Of a stretch of 64,000 bases of DNA, positions 52,624-63,025 are shown one piece after another (position 1 is the stretch's first letter; each line of letters begins with the position of its first letter). Source of the DNA: Acidobacteriota bacterium (GTDB taxonomy: Bacteria; Acidobacteriota; Vicinamibacteria; Marinacidobacterales; Marinacidobacteraceae); contig JAJEIY010000036.1 of the NCBI GenBank assembly GCA_022828085.1, positions 1-64,000 on the forward strand, read 5' to 3'. The position numbers and the translations under genes were made by a program. The notes beneath the pieces are model-generated. The model was not told where the DNA came from and did no database searches. It saw only the letters and a list, made by a program, of their open reading frames with translations.

Positions 52624-54776
52624 TGCGTTTTCCGAACTTCCGAAACCGGGTGGCCGTCCTGGCCGCCCTCCTCCTCATCCCGGCAGGCGCGCTGGCGCAG
52701 GACGAAGAAGGGCCAAGACCCGCGTCGCTCACCGTCTCGCCCGAGGAGATCACCCTGACCGCCGGTGAAACGGCCCAGATCGAAGCCTCCGCGCTGGACG
52801 AGGACGGGAACGAGATCGAGGTCGAGTTCCTGTATCTCCCCCTTTACGGCCAGTTCTGGAACCTCGAGATGCGCACCTGGGGCTTCAACATCTTCAAGGT
52901 CTCCCGCGAGGGCGAAGTTTCGACCCGGCGGCCCGGGGAGTACGCGGTGATGGTGCGGGTGGTGGGCTCCGGCCCCGATCCCTCGGCCCGGAATACGGAG
53001 GCCGAGGGTTACCTCGAGCAGCGGATCCCGCTGACCATCCTGCCGCGGCCGGTAGCCACGCTGAACGTCACCGCGGAAGGGCCCCTGTATGCAGGGACCG
53101 AGGTGACGGTGCGCGCGGAGCCCGTGGATGACACCGGGACGCTCGTTGAGGGACTCGATGTCGGCTGGATGTCTTCGGACGACGCCATCGCCATGCCGAT
53201 CGCCCGGCCGCCGACCATCGAGCGGACCCGCACTCGCGGGGTGCTGGCGCTCGGCGCTCCCGGAACGGTGACGGTCACGGCGACCGCCGGGGCTGCCAGC
53301 GCCGAGATGGCGGTGGAGGTGGTCCCGAACCCCGTCGCCAGGATGGAACTGACCCCTGACCGGAGCACGGCCCGAACGGGGGACGTGACGCACCTCAGCG
53401 TGGTGATGACGGATGCGGCCGGAGCGACGCTCGAAGACGTCCCCGTCGGCTACAGCGTTTCGGCGATGACCGACGCGATGGGGATGGGCGGCCCCTCCTC
53501 GGGGCTCATCACCCAGGACGGCCGCTTCGTCGCGGATCTGCCGGGGGTCTATACCGTGGTGGCCCGCACCGGGCAGGTCTCCGCCTCCACGGTGATCCGG
53601 GTCGCCGAGCGCGGGGTCCGCCGGCCCATCGAGCTGGTCGGCCACGGCCGGGTGAAGGACCGGGCGACCTCGGACCTGTGGGTCTGGGAGGCTCCGAACG
53701 GCCGCGACTACGCGATGACCGGCACGCACAGCGCCGCCGGCCACGCCTACATCTGGGACGTGACCGATCCCGAGAACCTCGACATCGTGGACGTGGTCCG
53801 GGTGGACGCCCGCACCGTGAACGACGTCAAGATCTCGGAGGACGGGGCGACGGCGGTCATCTCGCGCGAGGGAGCGTCCAACCGGCGGAACGGTCTCGTG
53901 ATCCTCGACGTGTCCGATCCCTCGACGGGGGTCCGGAAGCTCGCCGAGTACGACGACCAGCTCACCGGCGGAGTCCACAACACCTTCATTCACGCGGGAC
54001 ACGTCTACGCACTGTCCGGCGGCCGGCGTTTCGACATCATCAACATCGAGGATCCGTCGGTGCCCCACCGGGTGGGCAGCTTCGCGCTCGACAACCCGGC
54101 GCGCTCGATCCACGACGTGTGGGTCGTGGACGGCATCGCCTATTCGGCGAACTGGAGCGACGGAGTGGCGGTGATCGACGTGGGCGGCGCCGGGAAGGGC
54201 GGGACGCCCCAGGATCCGAAGCTCGTGGGCCAGTTCCCGTTCCCGACCGGGTGGAACCACGCCGTCTATCCCTACCGGAGCGTCTCCACCGGCAAGTTCT
54301 ACATCTTCGCCGGGGACGAGGCGGCCCGTACCGGCCGCTACAGCCCGCTCGCGGAGATCGGCACCGGAACGCCGGGCTACGACGACGAGCCCACCCGCTG
54401 GCGCGGCTGGATCCACATCCTCGAGTGGGACGAGAACTTCGAGGCGCCGCCGCGGCTGGTCGGCCGCTACGAGGTCCCCGAGGCCGGGAGCCACAACATC
54501 TGGATCGAGGACGACGTGATGTACGTGGCGTTCTACAACGGCGGGCTGCGCGTCGTGGACGTCTCCGGCGAACTGCTCGGGAACCTCTACCGGCAGGGCA
54601 GGGAGATCGCCCGCTTCCTTCCGCTCGATCCCGACGGGTTCCTCCCCAACGCCCCGCAGGTCTGGGGCGCCCAGCCCCACAAGGGAATCATCTACTTCTC
54701 GGACCGGAACTCGGGGCTCTGGGCGGTGAAGCTCGGGGACCTGCCGGAGGAGACCACCACGGACGCCCAGCAGTAG
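52623..54776 (+). CDS. exported LVIVD-repeat protein with Ig-like domains
   Basis: A 717-aa secreted protein. Signal peptide (VAVLAALLLIPAGALAQ), two or three Ig-like (BIG2-type) domains in the first ~330 residues (SLTVSPEEITLTAGETAQIEA, ARMELTPDRSTARTGDVTHLS), then a propeller of LVIVD-type repeats (HAYIWDVTDPENLDIVDVV, LVILDVSDPSTGVRK, RFDIINIEDPSVPHRVGSF, GVAVIDVGG). ATG 52623 overlaps the GGT stop (TGATG); 52617 is also possible. Function unknown; likely surface-exposed and co-expressed with GGT. Confidence 0.85.
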   Translation: MRFPNFRNRVAVLAALLLIPAGALAQDEEGPRPASLTVSPEEITLTAGETAQIEASALDEDGNEIEVEFLYLPLYGQFWNLEMRTWGFNIFKVSREGEVSTRRPGEYAVMVRVVGSGPDPSARNTEAEGYLEQRIPLTILPRPVATLNVTAEGPLYAGTEVTVRAEPVDDTGTLVEGLDVGWMSSDDAIAMPIARPPTIERTRTRGVLALGAPGTVTVTATAGAASAEMAVEVVPNPVARMELTPDRSTARTGDVTHLSVVMTDAAGATLEDVPVGYSVSAMTDAMGMGGPSSGLITQDGRFVADLPGVYTVVARTGQVSASTVIRVAERGVRRPIELVGHGRVKDRATSDLWVWEAPNGRDYAMTGTHSAAGHAYIWDVTDPENLDIVDVVRVDARTVNDVKISEDGATAVISREGASNRRNGLVILDVSDPSTGVRKLAEYDDQLTGGVHNTFIHAGHVYALSGGRRFDIINIEDPSVPHRVGSFALDNPARSIHDVWVVDGIAYSANWSDGVAVIDVGGAGKGGTPQDPKLVGQFPFPTGWNHAVYPYRSVSTGKFYIFAGDEAARTGRYSPLAEIGTGTPGYDDEPTRWRGWIHILEWDENFEAPPRLVGRYEVPEAGSHNIWIEDDVMYVAFYNGGLRVVDVSGELLGNLYRQGREIARFLPLDPDGFLPNAPQVWGAQPHKGIIYFSDRNSGLWAVKLGDLPEETTTDAQQ

Positions 54777-54787
54777 GGGAGCGCCTC

Positions 54788-54832
54788 GGAGCGCCAGCCT
54801 CCGGCTGGCATCGACCGCCGAGAGGCGGTCGA
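54788..54832 (+). repeat. twin-hairpin repeat 3' of the LVIVD gene
   Basis: GGAGCGCC, then GCCAGCC/GGCTGGC (54793-54809) and TCGACCGCC/GGCGGTCGA (54811-54832). It begins about 11 bp after the stop codon. Confidence 0.75.
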
Positions 54833-54933
54833 AACTGGACCCGTCATCCGCGGCGACAGCCGAAACGGCCGGGACCGCCGTCCCCAACGGGTGACGCACA
54901 CGGCCGTGCCGCTTCCGGGCGGCCCCCGGTGGC

Positions 54934-55433
54934 TCAGGGGCCGGCGGGATTCCGGGCGTTCGAGGCCGGAACGAGGTGGGTCTCGATCAGCGTTTCGACC
55001 CGCGTCATGCGGTCGGAGAGCTGATCCATGCGGTCGGAGAGCTGATTTATGCGGTCGGAGAGTTCACCGATCTCTCGCGCATTTCCGCCCGCAGGCCGCC
55101 GATCTCCTCGCGCATTTCCGCCCGTAGGCCGCCGATCTCCTCGCGCATTTCCACGCGGAGGCCGAGGATCTGGCCGCTGAGGTTGGTGAACGCGATAGCG
55201 CCGGCGCTCAACACCGCTGCCACGAGGACGAACATCCCGGCCAGAACCGTGAGCTGGACACGTTCTGCGCGGCCGAACGGCTCGCGGGAAGCTGCCGCGC
55301 GTCCGGCGAGGCGTCCCGGTTCCACGCTCGTCATCGCTCTACCCTGTTCACTCGCTCCCGGAGTATAGGAGCGGCCCGACTGCTCCGGCAACGGGACGGC
55401 GGTCTGCGCTGCATCGGTGGTTCGTTCGTGCAT
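54934..55433 (-). pseudogene. frameshifted membrane-anchored coiled-coil protein
   Basis: The ATG at 55433 has GGAGG 8 nt upstream. The product has one transmembrane helix (LTVLAGMFVLVAAVLSAGAIAF) and then coiled coil made of 11-residue repeats (EIGGLRAEMRE, encoded by 33-nt units). In the third unit one G of GAGGAGATC is missing (near 55073), so the ORF ends early at 55047. In the -1 frame the coiled coil continues with heptads (ELSDRINQLSDRMDQLSDRM, from 21-nt units) to a stop at 54934. Restoring one base gives about 166 aa. It may be a recent mutation, a sequencing error or slippage. Confidence 0.75.
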
Positions 55434-55620
55434 GGGGAAGTCCTCCACCATGCATAGACGCAAATCGGCGCGGGTTTTTCCCACCCTGCGGCCAATTGTG
55501 GAAAAGTCGATGCGAAGCGGCGCGCTGCCGCGCCGAGCGCAGCGGAACGACGCTCGGCTACCCGGCCTTGCCGTGCCACCGGCCGGGAACGCCGGCCTCC
55601 GGTGGCGGCGAGGACGCCCC

Positions 55621-55665
55621 GGAGCGCCAGCCTCCGGCTGGCATCGACCGCCGACCCGCGGTCGA
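55621..55665 (+). repeat. twin-hairpin repeat next to a degenerate copy
   Basis: GCCAGCC/GGCTGGC (55626-55642) and TCGACCGC/GCGGTCGA (55644-55665). A decayed copy lies just before it (55585-55610). The 297-bp gap 55434-55730 contains nothing else that I can identify. Confidence 0.7.
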
Positions 55666-55730
55666 AACCGCCGATGGCCAGTTTGCGTCAAGCGCGGCGG
55701 GTGCTCCCATCCGTCCCGGCCGCGCTCGTC

Positions 55731-58700
55731 CTATTCCGGGAAGTCGAAGACCGCCGCCTCCCGGCGCAGCTGGAGCACCAGGACATCCGGATCCACGAGC
55801 ACGCGTTCCGGATCGAAATCCGCCTCGATCTCGAACTCGGCTGACTCTCCGGCGTCCAGTTCCACCGACGTCCGGGCGTCCCGGTAGCTCGGCGACACCA
55901 CCGTCCGGGTTCCGGCGTCCCCGGCGTCCGACCAGCGCTCGTTCGCGGCGGCGGCGACGCCGATGGTCATCCGTCCAGTCCCCGCGTTCTCCACGGTTCC
56001 CCGAACGATCCAGCCGCGGCCGGCGCGCTCCTTCGTCAGTCCGGAGAGCCGGTACTCCGGCGCCACCACGTCGAAAAACCACTGGGCGGTGAAGGCGTCG
56101 AAGGCCTCTGGGTCCGGGGCGAACTCCCTCAGGACGGCCAGCATGTCCTGGATCACCGGGAAATCCGAACCGGCGTGGTACGCGTCGATGAAGGCGCGCA
56201 GTCCGGCGAGGAGGTTCTCCCGGCCCATCTCCTGTTGGAGCATCCACATCACCCACCCGCCCTTGTCGTAGATGACCGTGTTGTCGCCTCGCCGCGAACC
56301 GTCGGTCTTGACCAGGGACCGCTCGGCGTTCACGAAACGGCCGTCCCCGTAGCTGTCCTCGATGCGCTTTGCGAACTCGATGCGGTAGCGGTCCCCGTGC
56401 ACCTCCTCGTGGAGCAGGATGGTCGCGTAGTGGGACATCCCTTCCGACAGCATGTTGCCGCCGGGTCCGCGCCCCGGGGTCAGGATGTTGGCCCACCACT
56501 GGTGGGCGGCTTCGTGCGCCACCACCGCGAACGCGGCGTGGGAGCGGGGATCGCTCTTCGTGAGGAAGCCGATCCCCTCGCTGAAGGTGATGTTGGTGGG
56601 GAACCCCTGCGCGTAGCCGGCGTACGCCGGGAACTCGGAGAGCTTCAGGAGTTCCCAGGGGAACGGGTGGAACCACTCCGAGTAGTGCACCCGCGCCGCA
56701 TCCAGCGCGGCCGACATCTCCTCGACGTTGTAGTCGTGCTCCGGGTGGTGGTAGATGGCGGTGCCCCGGCCCTCCTTGACCGCGTAGCGGCCGGCGACGA
56801 TGTTGAAGAGCCGCACCGGATGGTCGGATTCCCACACCACGGTGCGCCGCCCCTCCCGGAGTTCCTCGCTCGCAAGCCGTCCCACGCTGTTCGCCGTGTA
56901 CTCCTCCGGGACGGTGATCCGGATCCTGGTGGTGAAGGGCCTCCCTCCCCAGCCGAGAGCCGGCTCGGTCTCGCCCTCGAAGAAGTCGTCGGGGTATTCC
57001 CGCGGGTCGTAGCGGTTGTCCTCGTCCACGCCGATTCCCGGGAGGTACCCCGGAACCGGAGCGAAGGTGGGCGCGAAGGCGGTCAGGACGACTCCCGAGT
57101 CAAGGATGAACTGGCCGCGGCCGCCGACCCTGGTGCTCAGGCCGCGGGGGTACTGCAGCTCGTACTCGAAACCGACCGTCAGCGAACCGCCCGGAGCGAG
57201 CGGCTCCTCGAGGCTGAAGACGTAGAGCCCGGCGCGGTTCTCCGGTTCGTGGGGTTCCCCGTCCAGGGTCCACGCGATCGGGTCCCAGGGTCCCGCGGTG
57301 ATCGGAAACTCGGGGTACGCATGGTCCCGGTGGTTCACGAACGTGTAGGCGCCGGACACGGAGGCGGTGCGGGCCGCTGGTTCCAGATCCACGTCCAGAT
57401 CCACGTGCGAGACCGACGGCATCCGAAAATCGGTCCAGGTCGCCGTGTTGCGCCTCCAGTAGTCCTTCCGGGCCTCTTCGGCGTCCGGGCCCTGGTCGCC
57501 CGCCCGGCCGCCGAAGAACAGCGCCGAGGCCAGGGCGGCGGGAGCCAGCGCGAAGGGAAGGAGACGCACCCCGCTCCGCAACACCGCGCGCGGCCGGAGC
57601 CGGTGCAGGATCCGGGTGGCGTCGAACTCCTGCCGCCCCAGCCATTTGAGCGCCAGGGCCAGAAGCAGCGGAATGAGACTCAGGTAGAGCAGGCGGTTCA
57701 GCAGCAGGGCGCGCCCGTCCAGCGAGAAGGCTCCCATGTCGCTCCAGAAGATCATCGAGTTCCAGGCGATCCAGTTGGTGACCCAGGACAGCGCGTCTCC
57801 GACGTTCATCCGGTACACGGTGTAGATCAGCATCGCCAGCCCGAGTCCGTACACCGCGTAGCGGTTCCGGAAGAGCGCGAACGCGGCGGTCACGAACGCC
57901 GTCCAGAAGAGGAACGTGGGCAGCATCACCCCGCCCCACGCCGCGAGGAACGGCCCGAGGTCGAAGCCGACGGGATCGCCGAGCACCTGCCGCACGGTGA
58001 TGACCGCGGCGGACGCGATCAGCGCCACGGCCAGGATCCCCGCCGCCACCACCACGTTGCCCGCCGTCTTGCCGAGGAGCATGGCTCCCGTCCCGACGGG
58101 CGTGGTGCGATAGATCTCGGCGAATCGCTGCGCCCGCTCCTTCATCAGCGACTCCACGGTGTAGAAGAGGAGCAGGACGCAGACGAGCAGGCTCAGGGTG
58201 TTGAACTGGCGCGCCGCCATCGCTCCCGAGGTCAGGAGCAGCGGGGAGTCGAACGGTCCGAGCGCGAAGAGCGCCTGGCTGACGGACTGGTAGAGGATCA
58301 GCGGGACGAAGAGGTACATGCCCGCGCGGACGGTCAGTTCCCGAACCTCGACGCGGCCGATCGCGGCTGCCGCGGGCAGGAATCCCGGCGGGTCGGTCCG
58401 CATGGCGAGCTCACCGAGGGTTCTCGCGGAAGAGACCGGACCAGCTTGCGCAACTGGGGACGGCGCCTCCCGGCGCCCCCGCCGGAAGCCGATCACCAGC
58501 GAGTCCGTGTCTCCACGAAGGAGCCGGCGCGCGGTGTTGCGCGCCGCCGCTTCGACCGCGAGGAGTCCGGCGCCGGCAAGCGCGATGCGGCTGAGCAGGA
58601 ATCCGGTGTCCGGCGGCAGGGGCGCCGTGTTGTAGAAGTCGAGGCCCCGGTCCAGCTTCAGGAAGGTCTCGTTCAGCCACCGGAATCCCGAGGGGTCCGC

Positions 58701-59369
58701 GAGCATGAGCGCGCGGTTGATCGCCGGGTCGAGCCAGCTCGGCGACCAGCTGATGAGAAACCCCAGGATGACGAGCAGCGTGGCGACCGGGAACGCGAAG
58801 ACCACGATGGGACGGCGGGTCCAGGCGCCGAGGAAGAACGGCACGCCGGCGAAGAACACGATCTGGGGAAGGCCGAGAAGCAGGGCCGGAACCAGGTAGT
58901 TCCCGGGAACGAACGGGCCGATCTGCGGGGAGTCCGCCCCGGTCGCCAGGAGGTGGTTGAAGCCCATGGACGCGGCCAGGAACAGGCTCCAGATGACCAG
59001 GAAGGCGACCACCGCTCCGGCGAAGCTGCCCCACACGTACTCCCGGACGGTCAGCCGGGTGGAGTGGAGGACCTCCCCCACCCGCTGTTCCGCATCCCGG
59101 ATCAGCACGAGCCCCGCCCCGATGGCGAGGAACCAGGCGCCCATCGCGGTGATCAGGACCGACTGGAGCATGCTCTGGGCGAACACGGAGGTGATGTGCG
59201 ACCGCTCCCCGCCGGCGGTGGCGTCGCCGCTGGAGATGGTCACGTTGCCCTGGGAGAAGCCCCAGGCCACGAGTACGAGAATCCCGAAGAGGAACCAGTA
59301 GGACGGCCGCCGGAGCGCCGAGGACAGTTCCCGGCGGGCAACAACGGCCCACCGGGCGAACGAGGTCAC
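55731..59369 (-). CDS. ABC transporter permease fused to M1-family aminopeptidase
   Basis: A 1212-aa membrane protein. The N-terminal ~600 residues contain two blocks of about six hydrophobic helices of an ABC-2-type permease ([22 protein letters not shown] ...). The C-terminal ~500 residues are an exported M1 metallopeptidase domain with HEAAHQWW (HExxH) and LSEGMSHYA, whose Glu is the third zinc ligand. The GAMEN-type segment may be altered ([13 protein letters not shown]). The GTG start overlaps the ATPase stop, so both form one system: peptide export or processing coupled to ATP hydrolysis. Such fusions are known in Acidobacteriota and Bacteroidota, but their substrate is unknown. Confidence 0.92.
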   Translation of the reverse strand: MTSFARWAVVARRELSSALRRPSYWFLFGILVLVAWGFSQGNVTISSGDATAGGERSHITSVFAQSMLQSVLITAMGAWFLAIGAGLVLIRDAEQRVGEVLHSTRLTVREYVWGSFAGAVVAFLVIWSLFLAASMGFNHLLATGADSPQIGPFVPGNYLVPALLLGLPQIVFFAGVPFFLGAWTRRPIVVFAFPVATLLVILGFLISWSPSWLDPAINRALMLADPSGFRWLNETFLKLDRGLDFYNTAPLPPDTGFLLSRIALAGAGLLAVEAAARNTARRLLRGDTDSLVIGFRRGRREAPSPVAQAGPVSSARTLGELAMRTDPPGFLPAAAAIGRVEVRELTVRAGMYLFVPLILYQSVSQALFALGPFDSPLLLTSGAMAARQFNTLSLLVCVLLLFYTVESLMKERAQRFAEIYRTTPVGTGAMLLGKTAGNVVVAAGILAVALIASAAVITVRQVLGDPVGFDLGPFLAAWGGVMLPTFLFWTAFVTAAFALFRNRYAVYGLGLAMLIYTVYRMNVGDALSWVTNWIAWNSMIFWSDMGAFSLDGRALLLNRLLYLSLIPLLLALALKWLGRQEFDATRILHRLRPRAVLRSGVRLLPFALAPAALASALFFGGRAGDQGPDAEEARKDYWRRNTATWTDFRMPSVSHVDLDVDLEPAARTASVSGAYTFVNHRDHAYPEFPITAGPWDPIAWTLDGEPHEPENRAGLYVFSLEEPLAPGGSLTVGFEYELQYPRGLSTRVGGRGQFILDSGVVLTAFAPTFAPVPGYLPGIGVDEDNRYDPREYPDDFFEGETEPALGWGGRPFTTRIRITVPEEYTANSVGRLASEELREGRRTVVWESDHPVRLFNIVAGRYAVKEGRGTAIYHHPEHDYNVEEMSAALDAARVHYSEWFHPFPWELLKLSEFPAYAGYAQGFPTNITFSEGIGFLTKSDPRSHAAFAVVAHEAAHQWWANILTPGRGPGGNMLSEGMSHYATILLHEEVHGDRYRIEFAKRIEDSYGDGRFVNAERSLVKTDGSRRGDNTVIYDKGGWVMWMLQQEMGRENLLAGLRAFIDAYHAGSDFPVIQDMLAVLREFAPDPEAFDAFTAQWFFDVVAPEYRLSGLTKERAGRGWIVRGTVENAGTGRMTIGVAAAANERWSDAGDAGTRTVVSPSYRDARTSVELDAGESAEFEIEADFDPERVLVDPDVLVLQLRREAAVFDFPE

Positions 59370-60277
59370 GACTCCGGAGTCTCCGGCGGCCGCTCGCCGT
59401 CTCGGGCGGCGCCGTTCCGGGTGAGGAGGAGATACGCGTCCTCGAGACTCGGAGCGACCGGTTCGAAGCCGTCCGGCGGTGGTCCGTCCGGAGCGTGGAC
59501 CCGCACCCGGTTCCGCCCTTCGATGAGAACCGCCTGCGTGATTTCGAAGCGATCCGCGAGTGCTTCCATCTCATGCTTGTCCACCGCGCCCTCGAAGATC
59601 GCGCCTTCGAGCCGGGACCGCGCTCCCCTGGGAGTGGTGTCCGCCACGATCCGCCCACCGGTCAGGATGGCCACTCTCGGACACAGCACGGAGATGTCCT
59701 CCACGATGTGTGTGGACAACAGGACCAGCCGGTCTTCGGCCACCTCGGCCAGCAGCCGGTAGAAACGCAGCCGCTCCTCCGGATCGAGCCCGGCGGTGGG
59801 CTCGTCCACGACCACGATCCGGGGATTCCCGGCCAACGCCTGCGCGATGCCGAGCCGCTGCCGCATGCCGCCCGACCAGGTTCCTACCTTGCGCTTCGCC
59901 GCGTCCTGCAGGTTCACCCGCTCGAGGAGTTCCGCGGCAAGGCGTTTCACGCCCTGCGGCGCCTTGACGCCCTTCAGCACGAGGAGGAAACGAAGCATCG
60001 CGGCCCCGCTGAGGTGCGGATAAAAGCCGAAGTGTTGCGGGAGGTAGCCGAGTTGACCGCGGATGCGCCGGGGGTCTCCGCTCACGTCCTCACCGTCCAG
60101 GAACACGGCGCCCGAAGTGGGTTCCAGGAGACCGGCGACGATGCGCATGAGGGTGGTCTTGCCGGCGCCGTTCGGCCCGAGGAGCCCGAGCATTCCGCGC
60201 GACGCTTCGAGCGAAACGCCCTGGAGCGCCGCGACGGGCCCCGGATAGACCTTGACGAGGTTTCTGATTTCGAGCAT
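59366..60277 (-). CDS. ABC transporter ATP-binding protein
   Basis: A 303-aa nucleotide-binding subunit for the permease/peptidase fusion encoded directly downstream (4-nt overlap). Walker [15 protein letters not shown]-loop [12 protein letters not shown], signature [18 protein letters not shown], Walker [16 protein letters not shown] and switch STHIVED. TACTCT 10 nt before the ATG and no Shine-Dalgarno sequence suggest a near-leaderless message. Confidence 0.95.
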   Translation of the reverse strand: MLEIRNLVKVYPGPVAALQGVSLEASRGMLGLLGPNGAGKTTLMRIVAGLLEPTSGAVFLDGEDVSGDPRRIRGQLGYLPQHFGFYPHLSGAAMLRFLLVLKGVKAPQGVKRLAAELLERVNLQDAAKRKVGTWSGGMRQRLGIAQALAGNPRIVVVDEPTAGLDPEERLRFYRLLAEVAEDRLVLLSTHIVEDISVLCPRVAILTGGRIVADTTPRGARSRLEGAIFEGAVDKHEMEALADRFEITQAVLIEGRNRVRVHAPDGPPPDGFEPVAPSLEDAYLLLTRNGAARDGERPPETPES

Positions 60278-60287
60278 GAAGGCTGGG

Positions 60288-60293
60288 AGAGTA
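60288..60293 (-). promoter_or_regulatory. -10-like box (TACTCT) for the ABC/M1 operon
   Basis: TACTCT on the minus strand ends 10 nt before the ATG at 60277. There is no clear -35. Confidence 0.35.
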
Positions 60294-60417
60294 AGGGAGC
60301 GCCGGCCGCCGGGCCAGTTGCTGTCAGACGCCGTCCCGCGGGCCGCTCAAGAGCCGTAATGGCGCCGCCGGCGTTCCAAGCCGTATCCGCCGTGAGTCCG
60401 GGGAGCGGGGTGCGGTT

Positions 60418-60462
60418 TCGACCGCCTGCCGGCGGTCGATGCCGGCCGGAGGCCGACGCTCC
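60418..60462 (-). repeat. twin-hairpin repeat 3' of thrC
   Basis: Hairpins TCGACCGCC/GGCGGTCGA (60418-60439) and GCCGGCC/GGCCGAC (60441-60457, one mismatch). On the minus strand it begins a few bases after the thrC stop codon. Confidence 0.7.
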
Positions 60463-60468
60463 GCTCCC

Positions 60469-61674
60469 CTACAACTCGGCGTGTTGGGCGGCCGCGCCGG
60501 GGCCGAGGAAGGCTTCGACGTACTTCGCTCCGGTGCCGGTGTTGAAGAGGACCACGGTGTCGTCCTCGGCCACGTCGCCCGAATCGCGAAGCCGGCGCAG
60601 TGCGCTCAGGCAGGCGCCGCCCTCGGGAGCGGCGAAGATGCCCTCGGCGGCGCCGATCCGGCGGGCGTCGCGCATGAGTTCCTCGTCGCTGACCGCGATC
60701 GCGGTGCCGCCGCTCTCCCGGACCGCCGCCAGGATCAGGAAGTCCCCGAGCGCCTTGGGCACGCGGAGGCCGGAAGCCACGGTATGCGCGTTCTGCCACA
60801 TCTCGGAGGCTTCCGCGCCTTCCGCGAACGCCTTCGGAATGGGCGCGCAGCCCTCGGATTGCACGGACACCATCCGCGGCCGCTCCGGCCCGATCCAGCC
60901 GAGCTGCTCCATCTCGTCGAACGCCTTCCACATGCCGATGAGCCCGGTGCCGCCGCCGGTCGGATAGAGGATCACGTCGGGCAGGCGCCCGAGTTGCTCG
61001 AAGACCTCGTAGCCCATCGTCTTCTTGCCCTCGATGCGGTAGGGCTCCTTCAGCGTGGCGACCTCGAAGAGGCCGCGGCCCGGCGCGAGTTCCGCGATCA
61101 TGCGGCCCGCATCGGAGATGAGGCCGTCGATGGAGTGGACTTCGGCCCCGTACACCGACGCCTCGATCCGGTTCACCTCGGGACAGTCGCGGGGCACCGC
61201 GACCACGCACTCGATCCCGGCCCGGGCCGCATAGGCGGCGGCCGCCCCGCCGGCGTTCCCCGCCGAGGGCAGGGCAATCCCGGGGGCGTCGAACTGGTAC
61301 GCCGCCGAGACCGCCAGGCAGAGTCCCCGGTCCTTGAAGCTCCCCGTGGGGTTCATCCCCTCGTCCTTGATCAGAAGTTCCCGGATCCCGAGCTCGGCGC
61401 CCAGGGTGGGGGCCGGATGCAGCGGCGTGCCGCCCTCCCCGAGCTTCAGGCAGTGGCGTTCCTCCTGGATGGGCAGGACCTCGTGGTACCGCCAGAGATC
61501 GAAGGGCCGATCCTTGATCGCCGCCAGGGTGAACGTCTCCGCCGCCGCTGCGAGGTCGTAGCAGGCGAGTAGTGGGTGCTTTTCGTCCGAGAGGTTCTGA
61601 GGCGCGAAGGCGTCGTGGCGATGCCCGGTCTTCGAGCACTCCAGGTGGGTGAGATAGGAGTACGGGGCGGCCAC
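60469..61674 (-). CDS. thrC: threonine synthase
   Basis: PLP enzyme that converts O-phosphohomoserine to threonine. 401 aa of the fold-type II short form. The PLP lysine is in [10 protein letters not shown], the substrate/PLP-phosphate loops in [19 protein letters not shown] and [17 protein letters not shown]. The start is a GTG 1 nt after the frr stop. The sequence phrase [10 protein letters not shown] shows fold-type II clearly. A cysteate synthase or threonine dehydratase-like activity is less likely. Confidence 0.9.
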   Translation of the reverse strand: MAAPYSYLTHLECSKTGHRHDAFAPQNLSDEKHPLLACYDLAAAAETFTLAAIKDRPFDLWRYHEVLPIQEERHCLKLGEGGTPLHPAPTLGAELGIRELLIKDEGMNPTGSFKDRGLCLAVSAAYQFDAPGIALPSAGNAGGAAAAYAARAGIECVVAVPRDCPEVNRIEASVYGAEVHSIDGLISDAGRMIAELAPGRGLFEVATLKEPYRIEGKKTMGYEVFEQLGRLPDVILYPTGGGTGLIGMWKAFDEMEQLGWIGPERPRMVSVQSEGCAPIPKAFAEGAEASEMWQNAHTVASGLRVPKALGDFLILAAVRESGGTAIAVSDEELMRDARRIGAAEGIFAAPEGGACLSALRRLRDSGDVAEDDTVVLFNTGTGAKYVEAFLGPGAAAQHAEL

Positions 61675-61675
61675 G

Positions 61676-62233
61676 TCAGACCGAGAGGATGCTCTCTTCC
61701 TTGCGGGACGCGATCTCGGCGATCCGCTTCACGTGCGCGTCGGTGGCCTTTTGCACCTCGGCCTCGAGGTCGTGTTCGAGGTCCTCGGAGAGTTCCTTGC
61801 TCTTGACCAGCTTCTTGGCGCGCTGGTTGGCGTCGCGCCGGACCTGCCGGAGCGCGTTCTTGTGCTCCTCCGCCATCCGGCTGATGCTCTTCGCAAGCTG
61901 CTTCCGCCGCTCCTGGCTGAGCGGCGGGATCGGGATGCGGAGCATGGTCCCGTCGGAGGCCGGGTTCAGGTCGAGATCGGCCGCCCGGATCGCCCTGTCG
62001 ATCGCGGGCAACAAATTGCGCTCCCAGGGCTGCACGGTGATGGTGCTGGCGTCGGGAGTCTTCAGGGTGGCGACCTGGTTCAGCGGCATGAGCTGCCCGT
62101 AGTAGTCCACCCGGACCGAATCCAGCAGGGCCACCGACGCCCGCCCGGTACGGACCGAAGCCAGTTCGTGCTCGAACACCTCGACCGTCTTGTCCATCCG
62201 GCGGTTCAGGTCGTCCAGAATCTGGTGATCCAT
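61676..62233 (-). CDS. frr: ribosome recycling factor
   Basis: Dissociates the ribosome from mRNA after termination, with EF-G. 185 aa, standard length. Hallmarks: FEHELASVRTGRASVALLDSVRVDYYG near the N-terminus, TITVQPWERNLLPAIDRAI, and RIPIPPLSQERRKQLAK followed by the long helical domain (RRDANQRAKKLVKS). It lies 22 bp after pyrH in the conserved rpsB-tsf-pyrH-frr order. Confidence 0.97.
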   Translation of the reverse strand: MDHQILDDLNRRMDKTVEVFEHELASVRTGRASVALLDSVRVDYYGQLMPLNQVATLKTPDASTITVQPWERNLLPAIDRAIRAADLDLNPASDGTMLRIPIPPLSQERRKQLAKSISRMAEEHKNALRQVRRDANQRAKKLVKSKELSEDLEHDLEAEVQKATDAHVKRIAEIASRKEESILSV

Positions 62234-62255
62234 CGCTTCCGCTCCCCCCGCGGCC

Positions 62256-62987
62256 CTACGTGTCGAGGGCCGGCTTTTCGACCCGGGTCCCGACGTCGTC
62301 GCCCCGGGCGGCCTGTTGAATGTCGTCCTGGTGGCACACCACGATCGGGAGGTCGTTCTCCATGCACAGCGAGATCGCGGTGGTGTCCATGAAGCGAAGC
62401 TCCTGCCGGATCGCTTCCAGATAGGTGAGCCGGCGGATCGGACGGGCCTCCGGGTCCTTTTCCGGGTCGCCGGTGAAGACCCCCGGCACCCGGGTGGCCT
62501 TGATGAGCACGTCGGCGCGAATCTCGTTTGCCCGTAGCGCGGCGGCGGTGTCCGTCGAGAAGTAGGGGTTTCCGGTTCCCGCGGCGAAGAGGGTGATCCG
62601 TCCCTTCTCGAGGTGCCGGAGGGCCCGGCGGCGAATGAACGGTTCGGCGACTTGCCGGACGGTGATTGCGGACATCACCCGCGTGTGGCAGCCGAGCTTT
62701 TCGAGCGCTTCCTGGACGGCGAGGGCGTTGATGAGAGTGGCGAGCATGCCCATCGAATCCGCGGTGACCCGGTCCATGCCGCGGGTTTCGGCGCCGAGCC
62801 CCCGGAAGATGTTCCCGCCGCCGATCACGCACGCGGTCTCGATGCCCTCCTTGTGGACCGCGGCGATGAGCCGCGCCATCCGCTCCACCTCACCCGGAGA
62901 GATGCCGGCGTGCTCCTCACCCTTGAGCGCCTGGCCCGACAGTTTGAGCAGAACCCGGCGCGGTGGGTTCGGCCGGCTCCCGCTCAT
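62256..62987 (-). CDS. pyrH: UMP kinase
   Basis: Phosphorylates UMP to UDP in pyrimidine nucleotide synthesis; a hexameric amino-acid-kinase-fold enzyme. 243 aa. Motifs: VLLKLSGQALKG (ATP loop), IGGGNIFRG, and the C-terminal half with TGNPYFSTDTAAALRANEI and DTTAISLCMENDLPIVV. ATG 62987, in the frr cluster. Confidence 0.97.
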   Translation of the reverse strand: MSGSRPNPPRRVLLKLSGQALKGEEHAGISPGEVERMARLIAAVHKEGIETACVIGGGNIFRGLGAETRGMDRVTADSMGMLATLINALAVQEALEKLGCHTRVMSAITVRQVAEPFIRRRALRHLEKGRITLFAAGTGNPYFSTDTAAALRANEIRADVLIKATRVPGVFTGDPEKDPEARPIRRLTYLEAIRQELRFMDTTAISLCMENDLPIVVCHQDDIQQAARGDDVGTRVEKPALDT

Positions 62988-63025
62988 GCGGTCATGGTAC
63001 GCGGCTTTCGCCGCGACCGGACGCC

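Noticed and set aside
55060-55080. Programmed -1 ribosomal frameshift
   Set aside because: No canonical X XXY YYZ slippery heptamer is present. A missing base compared with the neighbouring repeat units explains the shift.
56175-59762. 1195-aa plus-strand ORF
   Set aside because: Antisense to the ABC permease/M1 fusion; low-complexity Arg/Gly/His composition with no domain.
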